64,000 bases of DNA, taken from NCBI GenBank assembly GCA_050084985.1, contig JBITNC010000001.1:110050001-110114000 (forward strand), written 5' to 3'. The notes under the pieces were generated by a model, which had not been told where the DNA came from, did not search any database, and worked only from the letters and a program-made list of their open reading frames with translations. The DNA is from Nageia nagi. Its lineage: Eukaryota > Pinophyta. The translations under genes and the position numbers were made by a program. This document shows, piece after piece, positions 24,601 to 36,706 of the stretch. Numbering within the stretch: the first letter of the stretch is position 1; each line of letters begins with the position of its first letter.

Positions 24601-25573
24601 TCTCCTTTATGTGGATGATCTTCTCATAACTAGCAATAATATTGAAATCATCCAAGAGTGTATATCCAAACTAAAGGCAACATTTGAAATGACTGATCTT
24701 GGTCTATTGCATTACTATCTTGGGATGCAAGTATACCAACACAAAGATTGTACTTATCTTAGTCAATCTAAGTACATATTAGACATCTTGCAAAAGTTTG
24801 GAATGGAGGAGTGTAGATATGCTACAATACCTATTTCTCCTAGAATCATTGTATCATTGAGCTTAGATTCTCAATTGACTAATGCTATAGCTTATAGGCA
24901 ATTGATTGGTAGTCTTCTATATCTGACTATCTCTCGACCTAATATTATCTTTGCAGTGAATTTGATGGCATGATTCATGCAAAAACCACATGTTGAACAC
25001 CTCAATGCTGTTAAGCAAATCTTGAGGTATGTGATAGGGACAAAGGATCTTGCTCTTAGGTATTCCAAAGTGCCCTCAATTATTCTCTTAGGGTTCTTAG
25101 ATTTTGATTATGGGGGTGATAGAGATGACAAAAAATCAACCTCTGCATATGTGTTTAGCATTGGTTTAGGTGCTATCTCTTGGGCTTCCAAGAAGCAACC
25201 TACTGTGACTCTTTCTACCATCAAATTCAAATATCAAGCCATGTATGTTGCCACCCAAGAAGCTATTTGGCTAAGGCATCTTCTAAACAAAATTGGGTAT
25301 AAGCAAAATAGCCCATCTCTTATTTCTTCAAATAATCAATTAGCTATCTCTTTGGCTAAGAATCCTATGTTCCATTAGAGAACCAAACATGTGGAAATCC
25401 AAGCCCATTTTATCAGGGAGAAGGTTCTAGATGACATCATACACTTAGAGTATTTTCCATCTACTAAAAACTCTACTAATTTATTCACCAAGCCCCTTAT
25501 TGAAGCTCAGTTCAGCAAGCTTAGAGATTCTCTCAGGTTGGTGAAGTTGCCCTCAAGGGGGAGTGAAGTCTGA
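21676..25573 (+). pseudogene. gag-pol: copia gag-pol polyprotein (gag-PR-INT-RT-RNase H), inactivated
   Basis: About 1,300 codons in copia order. Gag starts MVETFIPKHILDGSNFSIW. The zinc knuckle at 22453-22494 has lost two Cys (both now Tyr; C-x2-Y-x4-H-x4-Y). The protease site reads DLG (22630) where DSG is expected. Integrase has Asn at 23191 for its first Asp, keeps Asp in RSDNGGEY, and has Lys at 23489 for the catalytic Glu. RT keeps YVDD at 24608-24619. RNase H has Lys and Asn at two acidic sites. Eleven premature stops occur: 21775, 21988, 22240, 22432, 22828, 23005, 23209, 23963, 24428, 24971 and 25376. One extra G in the run 23224-23229 shifts the frame. The likely native stop is 25571-25573 after SRGSEV. 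Confidence 0.92.
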
Positions 25574-25644
25574 ACTTTTGTTAGTGATGAAAACTTCACC
25601 TCTAAGAGGCTCTTTTATTGTTATATAGCATGTGTTGATTATGA

Positions 25645-26165
25645 TATACCTCAGTGGTAAGTTTGCTCTACATGACAAACTTATTATACATTTTTTATAC
25701 CTTCATGGTAAGTTTGCTCTGCATGACAAACTTATTGTACATTTTTATACCTCCGTGGTAAGTTTGCTCTGTGTGACAAACTTGTTGTACATTTTATACC
25801 TCCATGGTAAGTTTGCTCTGCATGATAAACTTATTGTACATATTTATACCTTCATGGTAAGTTTGCTTTGCATGACAAACTTATTGTACATTTTATACCT
25901 CTATGGTAAGTTTGCTCTGTGTGACAAACTTGTTGTACATTTTTATACCTCTGTGGTAAGTTTGCTCTGCATGACAAACTTGTTGTACATTTTATACCTC
26001 CATGGTAAGTTTGCTTTGCATGAGAAACTTGTTGTACAATTTTTGAGCATATAATTAATATACCTCCATGGTAAGTTCGCTCTACGTGACAAACTTGTTG
26101 TACATTCTATACCTCCGTGGTGAGTTTGTTCTACATGAGAAACTTGTTGTACAATTTTTATGCTC
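25645..26165 (+). repeat. Ten tandem ~50-bp units, each with a hairpin
   Basis: Units of 49-51 bp begin ATACCTCCATGGTAAG (with variants); units 8 and 10 are followed by short unrelated inserts. Each contains AAGTTTG, about ten bases, then CAAACTT, a 7-bp perfect inverted repeat in most copies. The array lies between the gag-pol stop and the polypurine tract, so it is in the 3' untranslated region. The 140-codon ORF at 25632-26054 is an artefact of the repeat. Confidence 0.9.
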
Positions 26166-26628
26166 TATTAATAATCAACACATGTCTATATACAACAGGT
26201 GACTATGAGTGATGGCTTGGCATCTCCGTGATGACTTATAGTGCACCATTGATCAGTTATTTATAAGATGGCATTATTTGATTCTCTTATTTGAATATAT
26301 GATACATCTAACTAATTTTGTTCATGAGTTTCTTGTAGCATGCAAGATCTTCTTCAGAAATGTAGGTTACTCACCTTGTGTAAGCAAGCTCATGGAGAGT
26401 CACATGTCAGCTTAAAGTTGATCGACTACAATGTACAGTGAAACCAGTTGTGGTTAATGATTGTATTGTAAACCATTTTGTCAAATGGTAATGTAGTGAG
26501 TCTCATACTAGTTCTCAAAAAGATTCTCAAATATGTAAATGTTCTCATCTCCACTTATATCTCTATGGAGGAGAACTCTCTCTTACTCTCTCTCTTCTCT
26601 CTTCTACACTCTATCCCAATATTGCATT
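26166..26628. other. 3' untranslated region of the copia element
   Basis: No gene. It contains a CT-rich stretch (26576-26612) shortly before the polypurine tract. Confidence 0.6.
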
Positions 26629-26638
26629 AAGGGGGGGG
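26629..26638 (+). other. Polypurine tract of the copia element
   Basis: AAGGGGGGGG abuts the 3' LTR, which starts TGTTAGAATT at 26639. Confidence 0.9.
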
Positions 26639-27116
26639 TGTTAGAATTTGTAATGAAATATTGTGAATATCTAAACTCCTTGTAAATTCAATTAATCACT
26701 TAAAGGATATGTAGATACCTTAAGGGATTAATTGAATTCTTTATTATGTGTGGACTTTGACCTTACCATGGGGTTAGTTGGTAGGTTAAAGTTAGGTCAT
26801 ACATTTATTGTAACCCTAACCTTACCCTTGGGTTAAAGGGAGGTTAGGAGGTGCTCTCAATCTATAAATAGAGGGCCTCTCCTCTTGTAACATAACTAAG
26901 TTTTTGGAGTAAGATTACTCTACTAGTTTGTGTAGGAGAGGAAGAGAATTGTAGTAAGAGGTGTATAGATTGAGAATAGAGAACTAGTTGTGGATGTACT
27001 CCCAAGGAGGGAGGAACCACATTATATTTGTGTTATCTTGTGTGAATGGTGTTATGTTGAATGATTGAGTTTCCTAGTCTTGGACCTTGAGAATTAGAGT
27101 AGGTCTAATTCCTTTA
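26639..27116 (+). repeat. 3' LTR of the copia element
   Basis: 478 bp; starts TG, ends TTTA where the 5' copy has TTCA. Compared with the 5' copy I count about 12 substitutions, mostly transitions, and one 1-bp indel. Confidence 0.92.
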
Positions 27117-27121
27117 GATAC
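27117..27121. repeat. Right target site duplication of the copia element (GATAC)
   Basis: Exact match to 17717-17721. Confidence 0.9.
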
Positions 27122-28299
27122 GAGTGTCAAGTACAAGTCTCGATATGAAACTAGGTCAATACAACATATAAATTAGATTTTGAAGGAACTCTTTATTAGG
27201 TATATTATAAATTACACAAGTTTGCCAACATGGACTATGTTCTAAGTAAATGGTTACCCACATATACTCTTTTAGATAATGATAAGCATGATCAGATCAG
27301 TTTAATAAAGTTATCCAGCTAGTCATAGATATGATCTTATATTGTATCATTTTAGTTAGGTCATCAAAACAATCTTCATCCACATCATGTGTCAAATTGT
27401 TATGTTCTTCATCATGATTCAAAAATGTACATGAGGATTGTGAGATATGAAGAGAAGGTAATTCTCATGGAATGGGAAAAATATGTTTTAGACAAATCAC
27501 CCTTTGATAGGTTAGATGAGATACACAATATGGATGACTTATAGTATCTAATGAAATACACATGATCACTTGTAATCAGATATGTAAATTTTAAAATTTA
27601 CACAAAGACTCACACAACACACAAAATCAAAAAATGTAATTTTTCATATTTTTATATATTTTTTGATGATTTTAAAGATACTTAATTTTTAGGATTTTAT
27701 GGGATTTTTCATTATTTTTATAATACAATGTGATGAACAATTTGAGAATGATGTTTAATAGGATAAAAATAGATGGTTGATGTTTAATAAAATAAAAAAC
27801 CAATGTATATGATGTAGATATGGATGATTATTTTGGTTTTAGTTTAAACTTCTTGATAATACATTTTGTCTTTTCTGATAAGACTCCATCATTATTGTTT
27901 ATGTTAGGAAGTTTCATAGCTGAATCAATACTTGATGTTTTAAATGTAAAACTAAATGATAGTGAGGAGAGTGATGGTACATTCATTAGTTTGTGTGTGA
28001 TTTACTTACTCTCAATTGGCTTAGGAGAATCTACTTTTTTGATCTTTCAACATGATTCAAGACATTTTGTTGTTCTCTCAAACCTTGGTTTTACATTGGA
28101 TGGATTATTTGTACAATAGGACTTACTAAAGAGTGAACTATAGTCATATATGATTTCATCATGTGTCACAAAAATAGTGCTATATTCTATCATTAAATCA
28201 CTAACAACATTAGTCAAGGAAAGTGATTTCCCCATATACTTGAGTGTCATATGTTCCATACAATTCAAAAAGATATTAGCTTTTCCATAAGGCCAATGG
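27122..28299. other. Element B non-coding region resumed after the copia insertion
   Basis: No recognisable gene. The TTAGGATTTTATGGGATTTTTC block at about 27690 resembles 53038-53080 of element C, confirming that this is still element B. ORFs at 27820-28119 (plus) and 28047-28325 (minus) have no signature; the minus one may be the tail of the accessory ORF. Confidence 0.5.
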
Positions 28300-29230
28300 A
28301 TATGAAATAATTGGATTAAATTCATTTTTGAATCACATATATATATTATCCATTTTGAGTTATTTTAACTTCAATTTTGAAAGTGGCTTTAAGCTTATCA
28401 ATTCATATTATCCATGCATTGGATTGTGATGTGTTAAAATAGAAAATGGCTATTATCTCCTAAATTTCTCATGGCATAACAAGAACATGATCTATTTCAT
28501 TATAAGGATCATTTCATAGTAATTTCATGTATTGATCTCCTTGATATATATCAGTAAAATCCTAATTTGATCTATCAATATGAAATTATGTGTTTGGATG
28601 ATTTCTTGAATCTCTTGATGTTGAAATTTATGTTAATTGATTATGTGAAAGTGAATCCTAAAATATTGATTTAATTCAAGAAACCTTCAATTAATGTTTT
28701 GATTTAGACATTCTAATTTTGTAGGGTTAGGAAAAAAGGAAGTAGTAAAATCACATATCATTTTGTGATGATAGATCTCTTACGATTTGATTTTCCAAAT
28801 CAAACAAAATTATTATGTTTAGAGGAATAAAATGAGCCATTTTTAAAATCTAATTATTAAAAGTACAATCAAGTATCAATTTTGGGGATAAGATAGGCCA
28901 ATGGATACATATCCAATTTATCTTTTCAATTTGAGTATTATAATGCCAATAGCCTAGGTAATACATGGATTATCTAATAGTTATTTCAATGATGTCTTCA
29001 TTAATGTTTATATTCCATCCATCATATTCATCCAATTGATATTTCAAATCCATTACTCTTTGTATATCAAGGGGTATATGCAAGAAGTTTCTCATTTTAG
29101 ATGTAGTATGTTGTGCTAATCTAATAATAGCTTTATCTCCAAGGTACCTTGGTTTCTAATACCAAGGTAATTTTTGAATTCCTCTATGGTCATCCATCAA
29201 GTAAACACTCTTTCTGCTCTTAGATGTCAT
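28300..29230 (-). pseudogene. Accessory sense ORF downstream of integrase, element B
   Basis: Unknown protein. From ATG at 29230 the minus strand reads MTSKSRKSVYLMDDHRGIQK and stays interpretable for well over 100 codons with few stops. A block IHWPILSPKLILDCTFNN (near 28870-28925) aligns with LLWPTKKPKIIIDCTYNQ in element C (near 53280-53330), and an upstream W-x-I/V-x-I pattern is also shared. It follows integrase in the same orientation. Later stops (TGA, TAA, TAG) break it. Its 3' end is uncertain. Confidence 0.5.
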
Positions 29231-29329
29231 CTATTCAATACATTATTATGTATAAGTTTCCTAATTAATAGGCTGAATTGAAATAAACTTATTTACATTA
29301 TGTACAACAAGACACATAATAGATTTAAC

Positions 29330-30440
29330 TATAGAAAGGACAAATATGCATGATGCTTATAGGTTCACACTCTACATTTCCTTTCATATCAACAAGATGG
29401 TAGGCTCCTAATCCAAATTTATTTTTAATGATATTAGGTCCTAGCTAGTTAGGGAAAAACTTATCATGCAATTGTTGTTCCATTTATGATATTTGTTGAT
29501 TTTCTTTTAGAACTAGATTTCATATTTGAAATTCATGAATTTTAACCTTTTTTTCAAAAGCCCTCTTGATACAATTTTGATATGTTCCCATATGTTTTAA
29601 ATTATGAATTCATTATTCATCTAATAGTAGTAATTGATATAATCATTCTCTATGAGTAGCTTTGTTAGTTATATAATCTTGTAGTACTAGTCATAAAGAA
29701 GGTATTTCAATTTTTAGAGGTAACAGAACTTCTGATCGATAAATTAGAGAGAAAGGAGTTACCCCAATGGGAGTCCTAATTCTCATTTGGTATGCCCATA
29801 AACTATGGGGAATCCTAAGATGTTAATCTTTATGAGAATCATTTACTATTTTGACCAACATACTTCAAATAGTTTTGTTTGTCACTTCAGATTGACCATT
29901 TCCTTATGAATAATATGGTGTTGAGAAGCTAATTCTAATGTGATATCCTTTCCATAAGGCTAATACTTCTTTATTTTTATAATTTTTCCCATTTTTGTGA
30001 TGAGTTAAGTAGGAATCCCAAAGTAACAAATAAGATTATGCTCAATGAATTCCACAATCTTAGGACCTTTCATCAAAATCATAGGAATGGCTTCAACCCA
30101 TTTTGTAAAGTAATCAGTGGTTATAATTATGAATTTATGACCTCCACATGAGGTAGGTGATATTTTTCCTATGAGATCTAGTGCCCATCATGAGAATGGC
30201 CATAGCAAATTGATAGGCTGTAATACTTGAGATGGTTGTATAAATAGATGGGTTTCTTGTTGGCATTTGAAACATTTCTTAACATACTTAGTACAATCAC
30301 ATTCCATAGTGGGCTAATAGTATCACATGTACATTAGACTTTTTGTTATGGCTAGACCATTGAAATGTCCTCCATATATCCCATCATGTGCACATGAGAT
30401 TGCAATAAGGGAGTCTACCCATTCTAGAAATCTAAGCACA
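29330..30440 (-). pseudogene. Integrase of element B (broken)
   Basis: The zinc-binding part lies at about 30230-30430, matching CGGHFNGVAIVKQL...KKCFKCQQ of C. Core blocks for GGHKFIIT and WVEAIPM lie near 30080-30150 and the GNGQ block with the third acidic residue near 29880-29915. The C-terminal part near 29370-29450 has GPNIIKNKFGLGAYHLVD, the usual INT C-terminal fold, which element C lacks. Several stops. Confidence 0.7.
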
Positions 30441-30699
30441 AATCCATCCAAACCCCTATGATATAATACATTACCAAACATACAATATCAAGAGGCTTTT
30501 AGTTTAAATGCTCTTGTAGTAGATTTAGTCAAGTTTTTAGGTAAAATTCTATCTTGTAGGAATTTTACTAATTGATCATGCCATGCATTTTTTACTTTCA
30601 ATAGTAATATAAAAAACTTCATAAATTTATTCATTTATCTCTAAAGAATATTTTGTTAATTGAACTACCTCAACATGAATAGTTTTATGATAAGGATCT

Positions 30700-32560
30700 C
30701 AAGAATTCAAAGATCTAATTGATGCCATGGCATCAACAAATCTATTTGCCAATATAGGTGTTGATTTGATTTCATATTTTTCAAATGTTTTCAATAATAA
30801 TTATGCTATATGTTTATATTTCTAAAGTAAAGGCTCTTTACATTGGAAAATTCCTTCGATTTGATTGAATATCAATAATGAATCTCCAATGAATTTTACT
30901 CTTCTTATTTTTAATTTTATGATAATTTTTATAGCTAATATCAATGACTCATATTTAACATTATTATTAGTGTAGATGAAATTAAGCTTGAATGAATACA
31001 GAATGGGTATACGTTATGGAGTAATAAAGACTATACTAGCACCCCCACCTTTTTCACATAGGGATCCATCAAAATAGATTGTGATATTCCAATCATCTTC
31101 TAATTCTATAGGAATTTCTATTTCATCTAATTGGAATATGTGTTCATCAAGTAATTCAATATTAAGAGGTTTATTATCCTACAAGGGAGTTTTTGCAAGA
31201 TAATAGCTATTACTTATCCTTTAATTGATTTTTGACTGATGAATTATAAATTGAACTTAGTCAAATGCATGATCCACTTGGATGTTCTAGTGTTTTGATA
31301 TGTTTTGTTCATCATGTATTTATGTGGGTCAACATTTGTAATAACATACATTGTATGATTTAACATATAGTGTCTAAGCTTTTTAGTGGAAAAATCCATC
31401 ACCAAGCATAGTTTTTCCATGTATATGTATCTTATTTCATAATCAACTAGTGTTTGATTGAGGTAATATACAACTTGTTCTTTATTATTTTCATTTTGTT
31501 GAGCAAGCATAATGCCTAAAGTTATTTCTGTAGCTAATGAGTATAACAAAAAAGGTATTCCTTCTTTGGGGGGAATTAATATAGGTGGTCATAAAAAATA
31601 TCATTTTATATCTTCAAATGCATCTTGTTGTTCTTTACCCCAATGAAATATAATTCCCTTTTTTAACATTTTATTAAATGGTTTACATTTATCCAATAAC
31701 TGCATAATAAAATGTCTTATCACTTGTAGTTTTCCTTATAAAATTTGAAGTTGTTTTATATTTGAAAGTGGGGGCATTATGTAATTTATTCAATCTTATT
31801 AGGGTCCACTTCAATTACCTATCTTGATACTATGAATCCTAATAATTTTCTAAAGGTTACTTCAAAGATACACATATTTGGGTTTAACCTAACTTTGTGT
31901 TTTATTAATCTATCAAATATTTTTGTAATATTATAGGGTGTTCTTCTCTATTTTTGGATTTAGCTAACAAATTATCTACATAATCTTTCATAATATCATG
32001 CATGTAATCATGGAAAATGTATGTCATTACTCTTTGATAGGTTTCTCTTGTGTTTTTTAGACCAAATGGCATCACTTTATAATGAAATGTTCCCCAAGGT
32101 GTTATGAATGTTATTTTATGTTGATCTTCCATAGCAACTCTTATCTAATTATATCCAAAAAATCCATCCATGAGGGAAAGCATCTCATGTCCTACTATAT
32201 CATCCACTATGGTATCAATGTTTGGGAGTGGAAAATCATCTTTTGGAGAAGCCTTATTTAAATCTCTAAAGTCAGTACAAATTTGAATCTTCCCATTAGG
32301 TTTCTTTATAGGAACCGTGTTTGAAAACCAATCTGAATAATTGATGGGTTGAATAAATGTGACTTCTAGTAGTTTTTGTAACTCTTATTTAATCATAAAG
32401 GATATTGTAGTATGCATTTTTCATAGTTTTTGTTTAATAAGTTTTATACTTTATTTAATCCCTAAGCTATGCACAACTAGATTTGTATCTATCCTAAGCA
32501 TATCAACATATAACCATGCAAATATTTCTTATTTATCTCTAAGGATAAATATTATTGTTT
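30700..32560 (-). pseudogene. pol: RT, RNase H and archaeal-type RNase H of element B
   Basis: RT blocks lie at 32560-31770: ITFITPWGTFHYKVMPFGLK (within 32132-31905) and the catalytic box YVDN, where the second Asp of YVDD has become Asn. RNase H is at about 31700-31240 (MLAQQNENNKEQ-x-VYYLNQTL). The aRH domain is at 31105-30710, with YFDGS, the NNN-x-EYE block and the FVDAMASI end. The order RT-RH-aRH-INT is the usual Tat order. Frames are interrupted repeatedly. Confidence 0.78.
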
Positions 32561-33212
32561 GTCTTTCTTCTTATATCAAGGATTTTCCTAACTAAACAAT
32601 TTTAGAATTGTGAGGATCATTAGTAAGATTAGCATCAATAGTTTCTTCAATTAACATTTGTGATTTATCTTCCAATTAAGTTGGTATGGGAATCTATTTT
32701 TTATCACTTACATCATATTCCTCATCTTCTCCAATGTTTTGTTCAACTAGGGTTATGTTGTTAACCATAGTATCTTGTATCTAAAATATGGTATTTATAT
32801 CTTTAAATTCATGCACTATAGGATTTCACGACATGAGTGTGAAATCAACAATATTTTCATTTATTACGAAGTTAGATATTTCAACAATATGAACCATATT
32901 AATTGAAAAATTACAAAAAAAAAATTTAGGTATGATATGTTTGATTTAGTATCATCATACTCAACATTTTTTTATCCTTATAATATGGTTTTTCATATGA
33001 TACATCTTTAGGTTCTAATTCAACAATTTTAGCTTTTGTATTTCATTTAGTTTTTCCCATGTATCCTAATCATGTTTTATCTATACCCATTTGATAATTA
33101 ATATCAATCATTCATCTAATTCCTTTTTCATACCAACCTAAACCACATCCTTTCCATTGGCATTTAAGGAAATACCTATGGTTAAAAGATTTTACAAATG
33201 GTGTTAAGTAGT
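32561..33212 (-). other. Gag-pro to RT linker of element B
   Basis: Corresponds to 56500-57290 in C. Decayed minus-strand coding sequence rich in Glu, Asp and Asn; no domain recognised. Confidence 0.4.
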
Positions 33213-36200
33213 TTAGTGAATTACAAAAATTACTTCACTAGGTTTAGGTAATGGAGGAGGAATAGGCTTATTGATGCCCATGTATACAAACAAAGTTTGA
33301 TTAGACTCATTCCCTAAAGGTATTAGTTGTCCTATTACATTAAGAGCTTCACATGGTCTTCCAATTTCTTGAGTAGAGGGGATGTTAAAAATTACATCAT
33401 CAACATCATAATCCCCCATACCGAAATCAAATAATTTAATAGTTACAAGATAGATATCAGGTGAATTATCCACTTCTTTTTGAGAAGAGACATTTATTTG
33501 AGGTGAATATCTTGAAGAAGAGGTATGACTTAAACCATTTAACATGTGTTCCCTCTTTCCCTAATATTTTTGTTCTTGTAAAGTTGGTTCAAGTTGGAAA
33601 TATTCTTATTTACTATTTGCCATATTATTATTATTGAATTCAAATTGATCAATAATTTGATTTGATTTTATGTTATTTGAATAATTCTTTTCCATATTAT
33701 CTATTTAAGGTTAACCTTTTTGTATAGGATTCATAAAAAAGTGAGTAGAAGGTAAATTTAAACTATGTGGTATGTCTATAGTATTACAATGGGAATACAA
33801 ATTATCATATTTAAGTATGCCATGTAAAACTCCTTCAATGACTTGTAGAAGGGATGCATTGCATGTCTTTAATCCAAGGTCTTCCTAGCAAGATATTATA
33901 CTATGTGATTTCACCTTCAATGACTTGTAGTACCATTTGCACTATTTTAGGACCCATTATAATGGGCACTAATATCATTCTAATAGTTGGGCAAAGAGCA
34001 TCATTGAAACCTTTTAAATGTAATGTAGGAGCATTAATATGAGAAAATAGAATATTTAGTTTTTTAAACATAGCTATCAAGATGATATTTATGGCAAAAC
34101 CTTCATCAATGAGGATTCTTTTAAATATTTTACCATAAACATTGGCTACAATATGTAATGGAGGATCAAGTCCTAAAGATGTTCCATTCCATTCTTTTAT
34201 TTCATGATCATAAAAGGTTATGGAAGGTTTTTGAATTCATTTTATGTTACCAACAAGTGTTACAAAACTTTCTAGATCATTCAAATCCAACTCAATTTGC
34301 TAAAGGATTTGATTCATGGCATATCTATGATCTTTTTATTATTGTAATAAATCAAACAAAGATAATTTTATTGGTGTATTATATAATTACAATTGAAGTG
34401 AACCCATCACTGAAACTCTATGATGTTGTAGCCTAGGTATGTTAGGTGTCACTTGAATTTTATCTTGTTTATTTGATTTATCATTTTATTTTCCTTGTGC
34501 TTTTTGAGCTCTAGTAGCAACACTAATCATAGAAACATGACTTGTGCTATCAAGATTCCTTTTGTGTGTTACCCAATTTTCAATTGTTTCTACACTAATG
34601 GTATTAACATTATGATGTGAAAGAGGATTTTGATAAATACCCAAATTTTGATTTAGGGTAGTTATAGGATTATCTACTTCTAATGTTCCATTCTCAATCA
34701 AATCATGAACTACATTTTTCAAAGTCCTACATTTGTTAGTGTCATGACCTTTCTAAAAATGGTAATGATAAAATTCATCTTTTCTATACCATTTACTATC
34801 TTTAGTTTATGGATTTTTAGGTTGTACTTCTATTAAGGTAATTAAATTATTATCTAATAACTTTCTTAAGACATCATAAAGGGATTTTGCTAAGGATGTA
34901 TATTTTCATCTAGGCCTAAACTCCTTTTCATTCCTTTGAGTTTATTTTGGTTCATTTTCTTTTACTATAGAAAATTTATTATATGGTAAAGGTTTATGTA
35001 TTTGAGGTTTATTCCTTGTATATCCTTAATGTTTCTTTCTTTTTATTTCTCCATCTTGAATTTTCATTCTTTCAATAACAACTACTTGAGAAATTACATC
35101 CTCAAAAGTTTTATGTTGTTGCATAATCAACATGATTGCTATAGGACTTAAGTAGCTTTGAATAAATAATTTAATTAACTCCTCTTGGGCCAACTTGTAA
35201 GGCATGCTAGTTAAAACAACTCTCTAATGAGAAACAAAGTCATCAATAGATTCTTTTAAAAATTACTGTAACCTTGTAATATCAATAATAGATGTTTTAT
35301 CTTTAACATTAATCCTAATATACTATAGAAAGAGATTTTCTAATTGAGAATATGATTTAATACTATGTTCAAGTAAATTATCGTACCAATTAATGGCTTG
35401 TCTAGCAAGTGTCATAGGAAAGACAAGTAACAACAATGCATCATCATTTGCTATCAAATAACTTGAATATTTGAAGCATCATAAAATGCTCCTTAGGATA
35501 TTTCATTCCTTTGAATGGTTTGATCCTAGGTACTTCAAATTTATAAGGTATATCCTTTTTGGGAACATTAGGTTGTATAGGTTAACTACAAATCATTTCA
35601 TAGGTCAAATTTTTCTTGCCTTGCATAAGCAATGTCTCTTCTATTTCTTTCAATCATTTAGTGATGGCATTATCTTCAACAAGTGGAATGTCTTCCTTTT
35701 GAATAGGAGGTTCTTCCTTATCTAGATATGTTTTTTCTTAATTATCTACATTTTTAGGAATATTCTCTTCTTTATAACCTTAAGAAGCATTATATTATTG
35801 AGTTATTGAAACTATATTTGATAATAACCTCCACCATAAGGTATGACTTGTTGTGAAGGTTATTGAACTTGAAAAGGAATTTGCATTTATTATTGATTGA
35901 AAAAAGGTTGAATCTATTGATAAGAAATTTGATAATTACAAGGAGTAGCTTATGGTTGAAATGGTTGATAAAAGGTTTGATAATTTAGAGGTCTAACCTA
36001 TGGATACTCTTGTTGATAAAACACTTGTAGAGGTGGCTATTGATAAGATGCTTGATAATTTTGTTACACACCTTATACTTATGTTTGAGGGTTAGTAGTT
36101 TGTATCTTCAACCTAGGGGTTAGTGGTTTTGTTTTATTTTTAGAAATTTTGTTTACATTTTGGTTAGTGCCAATTTGTACTTGTTGTTCAATCTATTTTC

Positions 36201-36706
36201 TTTTTTATAATGTGCTAGTAGTTCCTCCTGTTTGAATAGGCTATCTAGTAGAAGTTTGTACTCTAGGTGTAACTCTAGGAATGGATTGATTTTGATGTAT
36301 TTATGGAGATTCCATAGCTTACAATGGCTATGGCATACCTAAGGGATGTTTAACTTACAATACATATTGAATAGGTATGTTTTAAGGTATCCCTAAAGTG
36401 TACTAAACTTGAGGTACAACTAGATTCACTACCTATGGAGGCATACCTAAAGTAGGCTATACTTGAGGTATGAATTACATTTCAAGGGTAGGTTGACACT
36501 TGAATTTGACTTAGAAGATTGATTATTTGTTAAATTTTGACTATGATTTTGATATCCCTTAGTAAACCTTTGAGGTTCTTATTATTGTTATTGGAGTATA
36601 GTTTGGCTAGGGCCAAGTACACTTAATTGATAATCTCATCCTAAAATAGGTACTGTTGGTCGATATAATGTAACCTCAAAGGATTTGGTTTGGTTGAGTT
36701 CTCCAT
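33213..36706 (-). pseudogene. gag-pro: gag and protease of element B (broken)
   Basis: A likely start ATG is at 36706 (MENSTKPNP). The N-terminal region to about 35750 is Gln/Tyr/Pro-rich with YQQ-like repeats and is unlike the coiled-coil N-terminus of C. The capsid region (35700-35000) matches C. A segment at 34722-34486 (DNPITTLNQNLGIYQNPL) matches C at about 58680-58750. Protease has RILIDEGFAINI near 34080-34120. The segment 33545-33213 (FGMGDYDVDDVIFNIPS) matches C near 57550-57590. Stops and frameshifts throughout. Confidence 0.72.

Larger units (their letters stand above)
17722..27116 (+). mobile_element. Ty1/copia LTR retrotransposon nested in element B
   Basis: A complete 9.4-kb element: 5' LTR, initiator-Met-type primer site, a 3.5-kb 5' leader with a PPR gene fragment, one gag-pol region in copia order (integrase before RT), a ten-unit hairpin repeat, an AAGGGGGGGG polypurine tract and 3' LTR. 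The LTRs differ by about 12 substitutions and one indel by eye (about 2.5%). The 5' LTR starts TA and the 3' LTR ends TA, each one transition away from TG...CA. The coding region is far more damaged than the LTRs. Confidence 0.92.
11386..36706 (-). mobile_element. Element B: Tat-like Ty3/gypsy element, interrupted by a copia insertion
   Basis: Read on the minus strand: gag (from 36706), protease, RT, RNase H, aRH, integrase, an accessory ORF (29230-28300), non-coding DNA split by the copia element (17722-27116), an antisense PMD gene (12975-15289), polypurine tract and 3' LTR (12182 to about 11386). The order and proteins match element C. The 5' LTR and 5' leader should lie right of 36706 but I could not identify them, so the right boundary is open. 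RT has YVDN instead of YVDD, so the element is dead. Confidence 0.75.

Noticed and set aside
25632-26054. 140-codon ORF with repeating GKFALHDKL/VSLLCMTNLL blocks
   Set aside because: It is the translation of a ~50-bp non-coding tandem repeat; the two alternating peptide types are just the repeat read in different frames.
27820-28119. 99-codon plus-strand ORF
   Set aside because: No known domain and opposite to element B; the composition is that of AT-rich random sequence, though I cannot exclude a decayed gene.
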